From Apteryx mantelli (taxonomy: Eukaryota; Chordata; Aves; Apterygiformes; Apterygidae): a stretch of DNA of 64,000 nucleotides. Position numbers and translations under genes: made by a program. A model generated the notes under the pieces. That model was not told where the DNA came from and ran no database searches. It saw nothing but the letters and a program-made list of their open reading frames with translations. How positions within the stretch are numbered: the stretch's first letter is position 1; each line of letters starts with the position of its first letter. This document shows, in pieces, positions 46,641-58,920 of this stretch. The stretch spans positions 38,446,668 through 38,510,667 of the forward strand of contig NC_089981.1 of NCBI RefSeq assembly GCF_036417845.1, in the 5' to 3' direction.

Positions 46641-49600
46641 CTATTAAGAAATATGCTTCTCATTCCTGCTAGGAGATAATAAACCTTCTGATGTCAAACA
46701 ATTATTTGTGGGTCAGACACATACGATCCCACTGGGGCTTAAGCCTTTTATTTGCCATCCAGTGTAAAATGCTTAGTAATTAGGAAATGAGCAAGATTTT
46801 TCTCTAACGGTGTATACTGACATGAATATAACAGGCTCAAAACAACTTGGATGTGATATTTGTGATATTTGCCAAAGCACTGTAATAAATAAGGTGGACT
46901 GTTATCAAGGCTAGTCTGGAAAAATACAAGTACATATATTCTACACTTGCAGAGATATTAGAAAGGCAAACAGAATATATCTCTGTAGGGGAAAGTGCAT
47001 GGAGACTCAAAAGTTCATGCTATGATTCTTGTCCCCAGAATCAACTCTTTTCAATCAAGACAATTAATACAGCAATGTATATGACACAGCACTGATAAGT
47101 GCCATAATAATGCCAGTACCTCATCTTCTGTAATCATGAGAGCTCTAGATGAGTCATTGCCTGAATGTGACATTTACTGGTAGTGATTACATCATTACTA
47201 CTGTGGGGTCCTACAGAACTTTACAAGATAAACAAGAAACATAATGATCCACTTTTTGGACCGTATCTCTTTTTCAGGCACAACAAATCTGAACAATGAA
47301 TTGCCCCGATTATGCATCAATTTACAAATGTTCAGTCTAAAATTTCCCCTTGTTCCAGTTGATCTTTGTTGCCTTGCTCTGGCTGTAGAAAGAGATTACA
47401 GAGAGGGCAGAAACAGCCTTCAAAGACAACCTTTGGTTTTAGGAGCTTCCCTGGTGTCTCCGCAAGCCCCCAGCCTGGCTCTGGGTGCGCAGGATGTGCT
47501 GGAGTTGACCACAGGGAAGCTGGGGGAAACATGGTGAAAATGTCCTCGTTCTGCAGCTGTTCACAGGAACCTACAGCTGTTGGGAGTCTGCAGGGAGCAA
47601 AATATAAGTTAGAGTAGCCTGAGAGAGTCAGACTGAAAGAGAATCATCACCAATGTTTTTATTTACCAAAACCAATGTTATTGGGTGATACTTGCTCTCC
47701 CATTTTAAATACATGCTGTGAATCCTTTAAATCTTTTTTTTTTTTGGAGAAGCTGCTAAATGCTAACATCTGAAGTAAATAACTGCCATTTTTTTCATTT
47801 GTCTTTTCTCAGTGATTATGTCATTATATATGAAAGTGATTGTTTTATGCGTGCCAAGAAAAAATAATGAAGACCTTTGATGAATAGAGCTAGCAGCATG
47901 TAAATGCGGTGAAGGAATGCAGAGGCAAATGAATGACCTTTCTGAAACAGAATTTCTCCCTGGGCCACCATTTTTATCTGCATTAAAGTCAGTTAATGCA
48001 TTTATTTTTTCCTGCTGTGTATATTATAGTTGATTCCTCAATGCTTCCTTTTCCTAATAAAATGCACGTTGTCCAAAGTGTTTGCTACGTTCTTTAAATA
48101 GACTACTGTGGGCCTGTTTATTAGCCAGCCAGTGGCTGCTTACATAGAACAAAACATTTCCTCTTCCCATAGTTTTCACTGAATACTTCTGACAGATATT
48201 ATATCAGACTGTGCTTATAAAACTTCATATATTAACTCTGAGATATAGATGGGCTTTAGCCCCCCTACCTCCTAAAACCTAATGCTGTAGACTCTAAAGT
48301 GTTTCCACATACAGTCGTTAGTAAAATAATTTCTGCTTTTGTAAGGATAAAATCCTAGGCCCTCCATTGGCTATTGAATAATTTCTCATTTATATGTTAG
48401 TATTGAATTTTACAGCTGTAAACTTTTTTGTTGTAATTGCAAAGGCTTAGTTTTGAAGTATATTTTACAAGCAAACACTCGGCAAATTTCTACTGAAAAC
48501 AGCAAGGTTATTGAATATTTCTCCCAGTGTAATGAAGGGAGCCCTTATCTTAGGACCACTGTCCTAATGTGGATTTAATGTAAAGGTTTCAAACATTTAC
48601 ATATAGATGCAGCTGACTGCAGCTCATAGCATTTACTTTGCTATGAACTCTCACAGCTCTCTGTGGTCAAAAGTGTTTGGATTCATTTATGATTTAAGTT
48701 AAACAAAAGGTAAAAAAATTTGGTTTTATTACTAATGACTGTGTTTGTTAAAAAAAAAAAGAAACAAAGGCAAAGATTGAACAAGCAATGGAAAATAAAT
48801 CACCTTTTTTTTCTCAGGAGTCATCCTCTCAGGATCGGGTAGATGGACTACTTGTACTTAGCTGCTTGTATGAGCAAATGCAGAAGGTAACTCTGCAGCC
48901 CAGCAAAGCCAGGTTGACTTAGTGGCACTCATGTTATAAATAAAACTGAGCAAAGCAAAGAAACTACAGATCTCATCAGAAGACTGGCATCTTTAAGGCA
49001 GGTGGTGTCACCAGTAACACCAATATCAAAACTGTGTTGCTTTGTAGGCATTTCCTGTCAGTCCGGGATCCTAGGATAGCGGCTGGGGCCCGTCAGCCCC
49101 TGAAAGCTTTGCCATCAGTGTGTGCTGATGAAGGCTGCACGAGTGCTCAGTGGAGGGAGTGTGTCCTGACCCTCATGACGTGACCAGTGACCCTGTGATC
49201 CTGCCTCCTGCCTGATGACTGCCAGTAGGAAATAAAACTCAGTCTTTCTCCAGCACTGCTGGTTGTGAGACTGAGGATGTCACAGCAAAATTGAGGTATC
49301 CTGGAGAGGGATGCAAATGCAGCTGCCTTGATTTTGAAGGCTGCTTGGTAGAAAAGAGGAGAAGGTGGCTGAATGCATTTTTTCTGTTGTGCATTTTGGA
49401 TCTGAACAATGAATGATGGAAATTCTTCAGTAAGGAAATACAGGGCAAGGACTGACAAACACACTCTGGGATTTACAGACTAGAAGTGAGTAGGTAGAGG
49501 GAAATGAGCTTCCAGGTGAAGCTGAGTCATGCTGTTCTCATTCCAGATAACCTCAGTCTTGTATTTGCAGGTTTACATATCTGTATACACTACCTTCAGT

Positions 49601-52600
49601 TAACTGGTTAAGGTGACTTAGAAGAGACTGCATTAAAGTTTCTAGATATTTTTGGTGTAGAATTATGTCAGTAGCAAAAATTACAACAGCATTTTATTTT
49701 AAGTCAGGAAAATGGTTTGAAGCAAATTTGATTTTGCTCCTTGCTGTGCTTCAGTCTGCAGTGTGGAGTAAATGGTATCAGAGCATGCGCGCTGGATTCA
49801 CTTTAGATTAAACTAAACTCAAAGACATGCTCAGTGAGCTCCCTTAACATGCTGTAACTGCTGATGTGCATTCAGTCCGTGAGACCAGATTAGAGCTAGT
49901 CTGAAGCAACTCCCCTGAAATGTGTGCCATGTAGACTTTATGTCCTCAGCATCGGCTCTGAAGATCTGCTCCAATTACACTGTGTTGCTTGCAATTGCGT
50001 TGCACTTGCATTGCTTGTAGGCAAAGCCAACGTCTAACTTGAAACTATGGCTATGCTGTTCTTTTGCCAAGATAAAAGAATTAAAAAGAAAACTCATGAT
50101 GGAAATCTGACAATATTGCTTAGTCCTGACATGTTTTCTTCTGAATATGGGACAATTCATAATATTCATAACATCTTTTGCCTTCTAAAATAAAAGGGTT
50201 TCTTCTGTGTGTGGCAGACCATAGGCCCAGTAATTCCAAATCTTGACATGGCATCTGATAAATTCTACTATAGCTTTCACTCTTTTGATCAGTGGGAAAC
50301 ACAGTATGCTTTGTTATGCACTTCAGATATGCTGACTCTATCCTACATCTCCCAATTGACTGCCTTGATAGTTCAGGTAATAAAGTGAAGCACATGTACC
50401 AAACTGCAGTGAATTCTTACACCAGAGATTTTACACTCAGGCTTCCTGCTCTTGGTCTGTGCTGATCTCTGCATACAAGGTGACTTCTGATGCTATTTGC
50501 AGGTTTCTGAAGTGTAGGTCTAAGGAATTATGGAACAGATTGTCATCTACCTCTTATTTATTTGTGGGAAAGCTACCAAGGTAGCTATGCAAAGCAGTCT
50601 GCTAGATAAAAAACTAAATATGGATCAAAGGGATGAAGTCCATGGCATAAATGCTGAATTTCCTCTTGGGAAAATGCCAGTTTATACAGCCAGAAAACTG
50701 CAAATTGTACAAAGTCCTAATGAGGAAATGGGGCAGGCTGCATATCTCAGAAATATTGTGGGCAGATGCTTCAGTTTACAGCTGGTGTACAGTTTTGAGT
50801 ATTTTTCCAGGACTACAGAACATAGCAACACAGTTTTAAAAAAATGAACCTCACATCTGGAATGCAATACAGCAAGTAGGAGCTAATTCTTAAACAAATT
50901 TCTCATCCATGGGATCACAGGATAAGATGTTTCCCTAACAGTTTTGTTAAACAATGTGAATTATGTGGGTCTTATATCTTCTGCTTACAGAAAACCTATG
51001 TCCCGTCTTGCTTCAGTGCCACAGTAGTGAAGAGAAAGCAAGATGGATAAAGTGACAAAGAAGTATCCATTTTTTTTTTTTGTATACTGAAATATTCACT
51101 GTTACAAATGTAACTGCAAAATCATTTTCTGTGAACACTACATAGGAAAAATATTGTTCATTTGGACATTTGATCAGGAATGCTTTGGAAACATAAGAAT
51201 GAGTCATTTTTAAATGTGTAGGTTTTTCACCCAAGGAGAAGAAACATCAGCCAGTCACCCAGAAGGATAGGAAATACCAAATATTTGCAAATTCTAAACA
51301 GGGAACATTCAACAGTTTTTCTTTTTGAGACATATACTGGTGACAATTCATATTAGAAAGTATCCCCTGGCTACTGTTTGCATAAGCAACCAGTTGAAAA
51401 ATGGATCATAGATTAATTAATGGAAGTCATGATCTGCTTGTAGGCATTTCACAAAGTTGCATTTGTCCCTTTCATTGCAAACTGAAGCATCTCTAGCTAA
51501 GAGGTGACTTCTTATTCTACAGAAAGCAAACAAAAGAACCAAATTATAAAATGCCAAATGCTCTTGCAAGGAGTTTGTCAGCTCGTGTTTGCCTGCATCC
51601 TGAGATTTGAGTACTGGCCTTCTTCCAACATTTCCAGTTTATGGCCACAAATTTTACCCACTCTACCTCTGGATGGCTTGGCTGAGTCTGTTTTTTCCCG
51701 CTTGATACTGCTGTATAATCCCACTCAGTTCCTCCTATGGACAAAGCAGCAAGACTGTGTGAGGGGTTTTAGGGACATGAGTGACTCCTAGGAGAAAAAA
51801 GAAAGCAGCAGCACCTCTCTGTTTCACTGACACAGCTATCCAGCACTGGCTGGTTTCCCCTCACACCATTAAAGGGATGTTGCGAGATAATGATTACAGG
51901 GATAGTGCAACTGTTTTTTCTTTGAAATACATAAAGGTGGTGCTCAGGTAATGGTTGTGAAAGTTAGTCCTTTTGATGTCTGTGGGCTTGACACTTGCAC
52001 ATCTGGAAGCCTGTGCACCTAGCTATAAACAGAAATCGCAGCTCTGCTCCACATCTGGCTTTACAAAAGATCAGCAGGACACACATCACTTACAAATGCC
52101 ACTCTTTTCTTTAAACTTGCTTGAAATTGTATGTTGTTAGCTTGTTACTTGCTTTGGTGATTGTTTTATTCATTTTCTTTTTACTCAGCTTCAAAGAATA
52201 GGCCATCTATCACCACAGACCTTGCCGTATTACCCTAGGAACAGCCGGGGCTCGGGGCTGGCATTTGTTCACAGCAGCCAGATTTGAAACCCACCAAGGG
52301 CAGCGTGGTGGCTTTGCCGAGGTGCTGAGTGCCCTCAGCCCTCTGCAAAACCAAGAGGAGCTGAGGTTATGCTGCAGATTGAAGGAGGTGTGATGTGGTC
52401 AGTTATGACATGAGTCTCATTAATTTCAGTTACTATATCCTTTTATTTAATTATCTTTTACTTATAGATTCAATTTCAGTCCATACAAGGGGTGACAAAA
52501 TGTCATTATCATTCAAAAACTGTTTTAGGGTCTATATGAAACTTCTTAGTGTCACAACTCAAAAAGCAGTAAGCATGCTCAGAAGTGAAAGTAACCATCA

Positions 52601-53000
52601 TTACTTTTTGGGAATCTTGGCAAAAATGCCATGGCATTTGAGATACTGTCTGATATGCAGAGTGGGCCCTATCCTCCCAGGTAAGTGCTGTATTGGTCAG
52701 ACTACCTAATGCCATTTCCCTACCTCATGGATTAACAGATTTTAGGCTTTAAGATTGCTGTGTTCAACATAAGATTTTGTATTTTAGAATATAAACTCAT
52801 GATTTCCCTGCTTTCCATTGGGTCTCATGCTGAGGTATCAGAGTTAGACATTTGATAAATCCAGAACCATGGCATTTAATATCCTAATTAAAGTTCAATA
52901 AGTGCATATCGGAGCTCACTGGAACTCTGATAACCTTTGGTAAATATCATAGGTAAATAACCTGTGGTTAATTACTTTGTGGTATTTACTCCAGGGTAAA
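46641..53000. other. Gene-free interval (46.6-53.0 kb)
   Basis: No recognisable gene. 47870-48130 is complex AT-rich sequence with ATGTAAAT (octamer-like), GTTAATGCATT and AACAAAAC words that could be conserved regulatory DNA. Open frames at 47244-47537, 49147-49464 and 50530-50847 resemble no family and lack splice or start context; I treat them as chance. Confidence 0.55.
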
Positions 53001-53005
53001 AATGG

Positions 53006-53222
53006 AAAGAAAATGCAATGGATGGAATGGAAAGCAAACACAATGAATGGACACTTCCTAGTTAAAACATAATTTATATGGAGCTTTTAGACCAAATTGA
53101 CAAAATGTACAGTAGCAATTCACCAGCTCATCTCCCTGTCATAAGAAACTGTCAGTTTGGTCTAAAAGCTCCATATAAATAATGCTTTAACTATGTAAGT
53201 GTCCATCCATTGTATTTTCTTT
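53006..53222. repeat. Long imperfect inverted repeat (hairpin or MITE-like)
   Basis: The arm 53041-53102 matches the complement of 53150-53212: TTTATATGGAGCTTTTAGAC on the left answers GTCTAAAAGCTCCATATAAA on the right, and the match extends to about 62 bases with roughly six mismatches and a one- to two-base gap. The spacer is about 47 bases. Outer words GAAAATGCAATGGATGG (53009-53025) and CCATCCATTGTATTTTC (53203-53219) also pair, with an extra tandem copy of CAATGRATGG in the left arm. No transposon family or target duplication recognised. Confidence 0.85.
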
Positions 53223-53842
53223 TAGCAGAGAATCTCCCACTTTATTCTCTAATTTAAAAAAATATATTGTAATGGACAACAAGGAAGTGCTTTACCTGAG
53301 ACAAGATAGGTTTCCATACAGCCATTTCCCAGGCAAGTCAGTCAGTCTGCCCTGCCCTTCTCCTGCTCAGGAATACATTCCAGCCAAATTTTAGTGAAAT
53401 CACTTTGCTGTTTTCAGCATGCTTTGCCAGTTTGCAACCCATGCCATGACACAGCATTCCTCCCACTTTATTTTGGCTGCTATTCTTTTGGGCTGACATT
53501 TAGCAAAATTGTGTTAATACAAGACTCCTTGTTGAGTTAACTCAGCTGACATTGCCAGTTTCAGGCCTAGGCATGAGTGGGGTGCAGAGCCGTTAATCGC
53601 AGCAGGGAGCTCCCTGGTTTCTCTGGGGCGTATGGCTCATTTTGCTACAGGGCTTGCCTTGGGCACAGGGCACAGGCTCAGGGACAGCTGCGAGGGCAAT
53701 GTTGTTGCTCCTGGGAGGACAGGGACTGCCCTTAGCCTTGGCATTTGAGGTGCACGCGGTGCAGGGAAGATTTTTCAAACTCTGTAAAGACGGTCATATC
53801 ATGCACCCATGTAAGGCTGAGTACAGCTTTGTTGTACTGAAA

Positions 53843-53862
53843 CAGATATATATATATATCTG
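53843..53862. repeat. Palindrome around (AT)n
   Basis: CAGATATATATATATATCTG is a perfect 20-base palindrome, probably a short AT microsatellite with symmetric flanks. Confidence 0.9.
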
Positions 53863-54253
53863 GGTGACATGTTAGGTATATTTCCTTCCTATATTTAGGG
53901 CTTGGCTTCAAACCACTGAAGTCAAAGGAAAATTCCCTCCTCACTTCAGTAGACCCGAATCAGGCTTGCAGGATGAAGTATGCTGCAAATATAAAACCGT
54001 AACTGCATTTGTTACTTAATCAGTGCTGATACACCTTCAAATTGCCAACAAAAGCTCCTTTAAAGCTATCTCAATAAAAGTTTTTCACAACAAACAATCC
54101 ACTGTGCCAAAAGAGGCAGCTTTTGCTAATAGAGGCTTATAGGCGTTAGCTGGATAGGTGAACTAAATAGTAAATGTTTGCTCTCTACTTAGCAAATGTC
54201 TGTCATGACCCTGCTAAGTAGCCAGAAACAAATTATGTGTGAAACTCAGCATC

Positions 54254-54254
54254 C

Positions 54255-54285
<31 letters not shown>

Positions 54286-54297
54286 TTTCTCTCTCCT
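54254..54297. repeat. (CT)n microsatellite
   Basis: About 44 bases of CT dinucleotide repeat with a few interruptions (CACTC, TTT). Confidence 0.97.
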
Positions 54298-54832
54298 GTG
54301 ATTGGTATTAGCTTATGCAGATGATGTTCTTAATTTAATTATCAGGAATATGCTTATTTTACAAATGATAACCTTGTAATCTTCTTAGCAGGAAAAAAGG
54401 AAAAACTTTTACCACAAGCTATTCTTTGTTGCACATCATCTGATTACCAACATTGTTGTGGCCCTCTGTTTATTAAAAAACTAAATTAGCCTTTCTGATT
54501 ATTTCCATTATTTTACAAGTGGATTTTACTTTCAGAACATAGATGGCAAAGCCTGAGAAATATCCAGAAGCTGTGTGTCATTAAACAGCCTTCTATAGTA
54601 GCTAGATTTTTAAAGTGCTTTTATCAGTTAATTATAAAATGAATTATTTTTGATTTGTTTTAACATTTTCTTCAACAGAGTGATTGAGTGGATTCTCCCC
54701 TAGTATCAGTGGTTTGAATAAAGTTGTAAACTGTATGCTTCAGTGAAATTTAAGATCCTAACTAAAGGTAAAACATGAATAGATACTCGTAGTTAGCAAA
54801 AGTATTCTAAGTATGTATTTCTAAGTATTTTA

Positions 54833-54870
54833 TACATATATATATGTATATATCTATATACACACACAAA
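54833..54870. repeat. TA/CA-rich microsatellite
   Basis: ACATATATATATGTATATAT followed by CTATATACACACACAAATAC. Simple repeat. Confidence 0.9.
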
Positions 54871-57800
54871 TACAGGTTGCTATAGAGCTGTGAATGCTGT
54901 ATTTTTCTGAGAACCTTCAGTACAGCATATAAAGAACCCTTGCCAGTTATGCAATACATGTGTATTCATGATCTTCAGTTCATGTGCTCCTCCCTTTTAC
55001 CAGGCATATATCCTTTACTGCATTCCTACTAACACAAAAGAAATCTTTTTAATTGATGGTCACATGTAAAGGCAATTCTATTAACACAGCAACTTGTACA
55101 GATACATGCTTGACTGTGTCCCTAGGAAATCAGTAGACATCTGTAAACCTAATGGGACTTTCTGCAGAATCATAGTGACAGTGTTTGATACTCCTATGAA
55201 TAGAACCAGAATAAATAGGCAAGCAGATACATATCTGCATCCCTATTTTTTTTCAATTAACCTTTGGAGAGTGTAAACAATGAACAAATGCAAATTTATA
55301 CTGCGTGATCTTCCAAAATTATAATGGAAAGAAACCTGAGACTTACGTGGCCAAGAGGAGTGAACATGAATATTTTGACCTGCCACTGTGATACTCTGGT
55401 GGCTGGAGCTGAGTAGCTAGATCAGCCTGTGGGAACACATAGAGCTTTTTGTTAAACACATCTATTCCTTATTTGTGCATATGTTCACTTTGCTTTAAGA
55501 GTCACTAGGTGATTACAGCAGAATATGTTTATGACTATTTACCTAAAATTAACTGTGGTTCATTTGATAACTGCCCTGGTAGCCTTATTTATTTTCTATG
55601 ATTGTTCTGCAGAAGAGCAAGAACTCAGTGAGCTTTAAACTAATAATGTAGAATATGCACCCAAGTAGGTGCATACCCCCATTCTGCGGGGTCACTGATT
55701 CACCCTCACCTGACTTGTGAGCACAAATTCACCATCAGACTTCTACAACCAAATAAAGCAACCTGTATTTCAAAATTTGAAACATCTAAGTCTCAGTGAT
55801 CTGCTCTCATCTGAACTATGAGCCAAGAACTGACTGGTGAACCTTTACGAGCAACTGACACATGCATTATTGGTTTACGAACAAAAAGGAAGCAAAATGG
55901 AATGAGTTACCTCGCTTGTTATGGGTTATTCATCCAACTGTCCTGTTAACTAGTGAAATATTAGGAGATCCTTTTTCCACCAGTTTTGTCCAACTAGTTA
56001 AAACTTAATGAAAGAGGTATTTGTTGATTTTTTTCAGCCTTTATTCACAAAACATTTCAACTCATCCATTTTTCTGTTCTCTGTTTTTGCTGGTTACCTG
56101 TGAATAGTTTGCTAAGGCATAAAGGGTCTAAATAAGTCGTAATGATTTAGCATATGTGTTAATTATTCTACTGAGATCAATCTAGGTGTGCACAGTAATT
56201 AGCAGAATAATAAAAGGTAGAATAATTAGCACCGATGAATCTAAAACAAGTAACTATCTTGGATGTAATTCTAGCATTATTAGAATAAAGATTTATGACA
56301 GACACTACGTTTTTGAAATTCAAGGTCAAAGAATTTAAATTTTATCTTATTATGTAATGTTTTAGGTATTTATAGATTTGTCTTTAGCAGCATCTCTGTA
56401 TTCAAATTTTTAAAATGCACTCACTATTTAACACAAAGCTATGTCTAGAGATGCCCTCTATTTAGGCATTTCTCTGCCTAAAATACACTTTGCTTTGATT
56501 ATTCCATCAAGGCATACCTTCACTGTATGACATAAGACTATCATAATGGTATTTATAACTTACATAGAGCTATAAATACATAAGTGCTTTTGCTTGATCA
56601 TGCTAAGCATATTAAAAATCCCTGCCCTGAACTGCCCACACTGTGAATACACAAAACAGATATGATTCAATGAATCATGTCTGATATCATATCAGTGAGC
56701 GCTTGTACTTTATGTTTTTCTGACACTTAATGGTCTCACTCTGCTTTCATTACAGTTTGTGGCTGACTTACCTTGCTCTTTGCTGCCATAGTGAGGCCAC
56801 AGCTTGCTGAAGGCTGGTCTGGGCATCCCTACACAATGCAGCTGCTGAAACTGGACAGCAACTTTAAGCCATTCAGGAGACAACCTGTGAAAGCCTGGGA
56901 GGAAGGAGACGTGTGAGTGAAAATAAAATATGGACAAGGGAAAAGTTCTGCAGTAACCTGAAAGCAAGCTTGAACTTGATGCAGATGACAAAGACTGAGG
57001 GCAAATCCTGATCAGAAGAGTAAGCAAACAAACCTATCCTGACGACAGTGTAACAGATAGTCCATGCACATCAACATCTGCAGGAAGGAATCTGAGTCAC
57101 AGGGTCAGATATAGACATAAATTGCTCCCATGTTTGTGGAGTTTGCTTTGACCCATTACAACTGCAATATCCAGGTACATGCCTGGGTAAAGCTAGAGTG
57201 TCCTTGACTGGCTTTGGCTTCACTCAGATTAATAAGGCCTCAAGAATAAAATCTGACAAAAATCTTAGGGAAAGAGAAAGGGTAGAAAAAGAAGGCACAG
57301 GAAGGGAGGGCGAGTGGAGCTAACATAACTAAGAAAAATAAGAAAAGAGGAGTATGAAATGGAAGCATGAGTATGAGGGGGAAAAGAGGAACAACAAAAC
57401 CAGAGGAAAAGGTGTCAAAAATGGGAAGTGTAGAAGAAAGAGTGATGCCATATTGAACGGGAAATATTTCTGGGCACAAGCAGCTCAGGCAAAGCTGGGA
57501 GGAAGAAGTTGCTCACGTGCATCTTCTTTTGTGGTTCCTGCCTGGGTCCCGACCTGCCTTTCTGGGCTGGTGGTACCATTTCTCCGGCACAGGCATGGCA
57601 GGATGGCTGATGTGGCCGCACAGGGGGAACCCCCAGCACTGCACGTCCACGTCCAGGGAAACCACCAAATCTGTATCAAACCTCACTGAAAGGACAGACA
57701 CCAAGAAAAACCCACGCTGACTCCAGATCAAGACCACATGGATGCGATACCAGTCTAACCGCCCCGGTTAATGTTTAACTCCTTGTGGAGGAGCTCCTAC

Positions 57801-58029
57801 ATGCAGCAGTGCCGGGCTTTCCCACAACAGCCACCTGAGAGGGCCTGGACAGGGAAGGAGAGTGCCGGGGCGTCTCAGTGCCCCCTTGCCCGCCGGGCAG
57901 TGCGGGGCTGCCCTGCTGGCCAGCGTTGACTGGGGAGGGAGACAGGGGGAGGTGCCGGCCCCCACGGCCTGCCGCAGCCATGCTCTGCCCTCCGGATGCT
58001 GCCGGCGTCGGCCCCTGCGCCAGGAGGGC

Positions 58030-58372
58030 GCGTGAGGAGGAGGAAGGAAGCGAGGAGGAGGAGGGAAGCAAGGAGGAGGAAGGAAGTGAGGCACAGGAAG
58101 GAAGCGAGGCAGAGGAAGGAAGTGAGGAGGAAGGAAGTGAGGAAGAGAAGGGAAGCGAGGCAGAGGATGGAAGCAAGGAGGAAGTGTCACCGAAATAAGG
58201 AAGCAAGGTGAAGGAAGGAAGTGAAGTGGTGGAAGGAAGCAAGGAGGAAGGAAGTGAGGCAAAGGAGGAGGAAGGAAGTGAGGAAGAGGAGGGAAGTGAG
58301 GAGGAAGGAAGCAAGGCAGAGGAAGGAAGCAAGGAGGAAGGAAGCGAGGAAGAGGAGGGAAGCGAGGCATGC
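58030..58372. repeat. GGAAGGAAGYGAGG-type polypurine minisatellite
   Basis: About 340 bases of almost pure purine on the + strand are built from 15- and 18-base units such as GAGGAGGAAGGAAGY and GAGGCAGAGGAAGGAAGY, with one interruption at about 58186-58197 (GTGTCACCGAAA). Unit lengths are multiples of three, so several frames stay open on both strands (glutamate/glycine/serine on +, serine/leucine/proline on -), producing a 374-codon open frame on the - strand (57775-58899). I see no gene signature and treat the frame as a by-product of the repeat. Confidence 0.93.
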
Positions 58373-58920
58373 CTGGCCTTCCCGCGCTCCCAAGGAAGCG
58401 ACGGAAGCAGCGAGGCTGCTGCCGGTCCCCCCCGCCGCTGCATGCCCCACTGCGGCCCGTTTGCGTAAGTCGAAAGTGGGCCCTGGCTGCGGGGTGCCAG
58501 TGTGCAGCCGCCCCCGTCGCCCCGTGCTGAGGCTTGGCCATCAGTGCTGGTGTTCCCTGGTGAGGGCTGGCCACCTCGCCGCACTGGCAGGGCGCAGCCC
58601 ACCACAGCCTTCATGCCGGTAAAAGGTCTCCTGAAAGGTCCAAAGCAGTTGGCACGCTCGAGCACCCAAGCTGGCCGAGCAGCACAGCAATGCATTTTTT
58701 CCTCTAAACTTCCCCCAAAAGCCCCCTGCCAGGCAGGGGTCCCGGCAGCCCTGCTCCCTGGTGAGTGCCCGTCCCCGTGCACCACTCCTGCAGTGGTGGG
58801 TCCTCCCTGGCCGTCACAGGCACCCTCTACCCCGACATTAAACAGCTGTACCAGCCTCGCTAACATTGCAAACACCCTCCTCGGTGGCACCAGGAGCAAA
58901 CAGATGTAGCTGCGGAGATG
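58373..58920. other. GC-rich segment beside the minisatellite
   Basis: GC-rich, moderately CpG-rich DNA flanks the polypurine repeat (also 57540-58029 on the other side). Long open frames on both strands have low-complexity or family-less translations. It may be a GC-rich island or an old minisatellite-associated hotspot; no exon recognised. Confidence 0.45.

Larger units (their letters stand above)
53223..57999. other. Gene-free interval (53.2-58.0 kb)
   Basis: AT-rich DNA with no recognisable gene. It contains a CT microsatellite (54254-54297), a TA/CA stretch (54833-54870) and a 20-base palindrome (53843-53862). 54300-54700 and 56130-56330 are complex AT-rich segments with clustered TAATTA- and TTAATTAT-type homeodomain words. 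From about 57.5 kb GC content rises toward the minisatellite. Confidence 0.55.

Noticed and set aside
47244-47537. 97-codon + strand frame
   Set aside because: No recognisable domain; overlapping frames in other phases.
50530-50847. 105-codon + strand frame
   Set aside because: No recognisable domain, no supporting neighbours; plausible by chance in AT-rich DNA.
57775-58899. 374-codon open frame on the - strand through the minisatellite
   Set aside because: Its length comes from a repeat with units divisible by three in GC-rich DNA; low-complexity S/L/P translation, no domain, and long frames on the opposite strand too.
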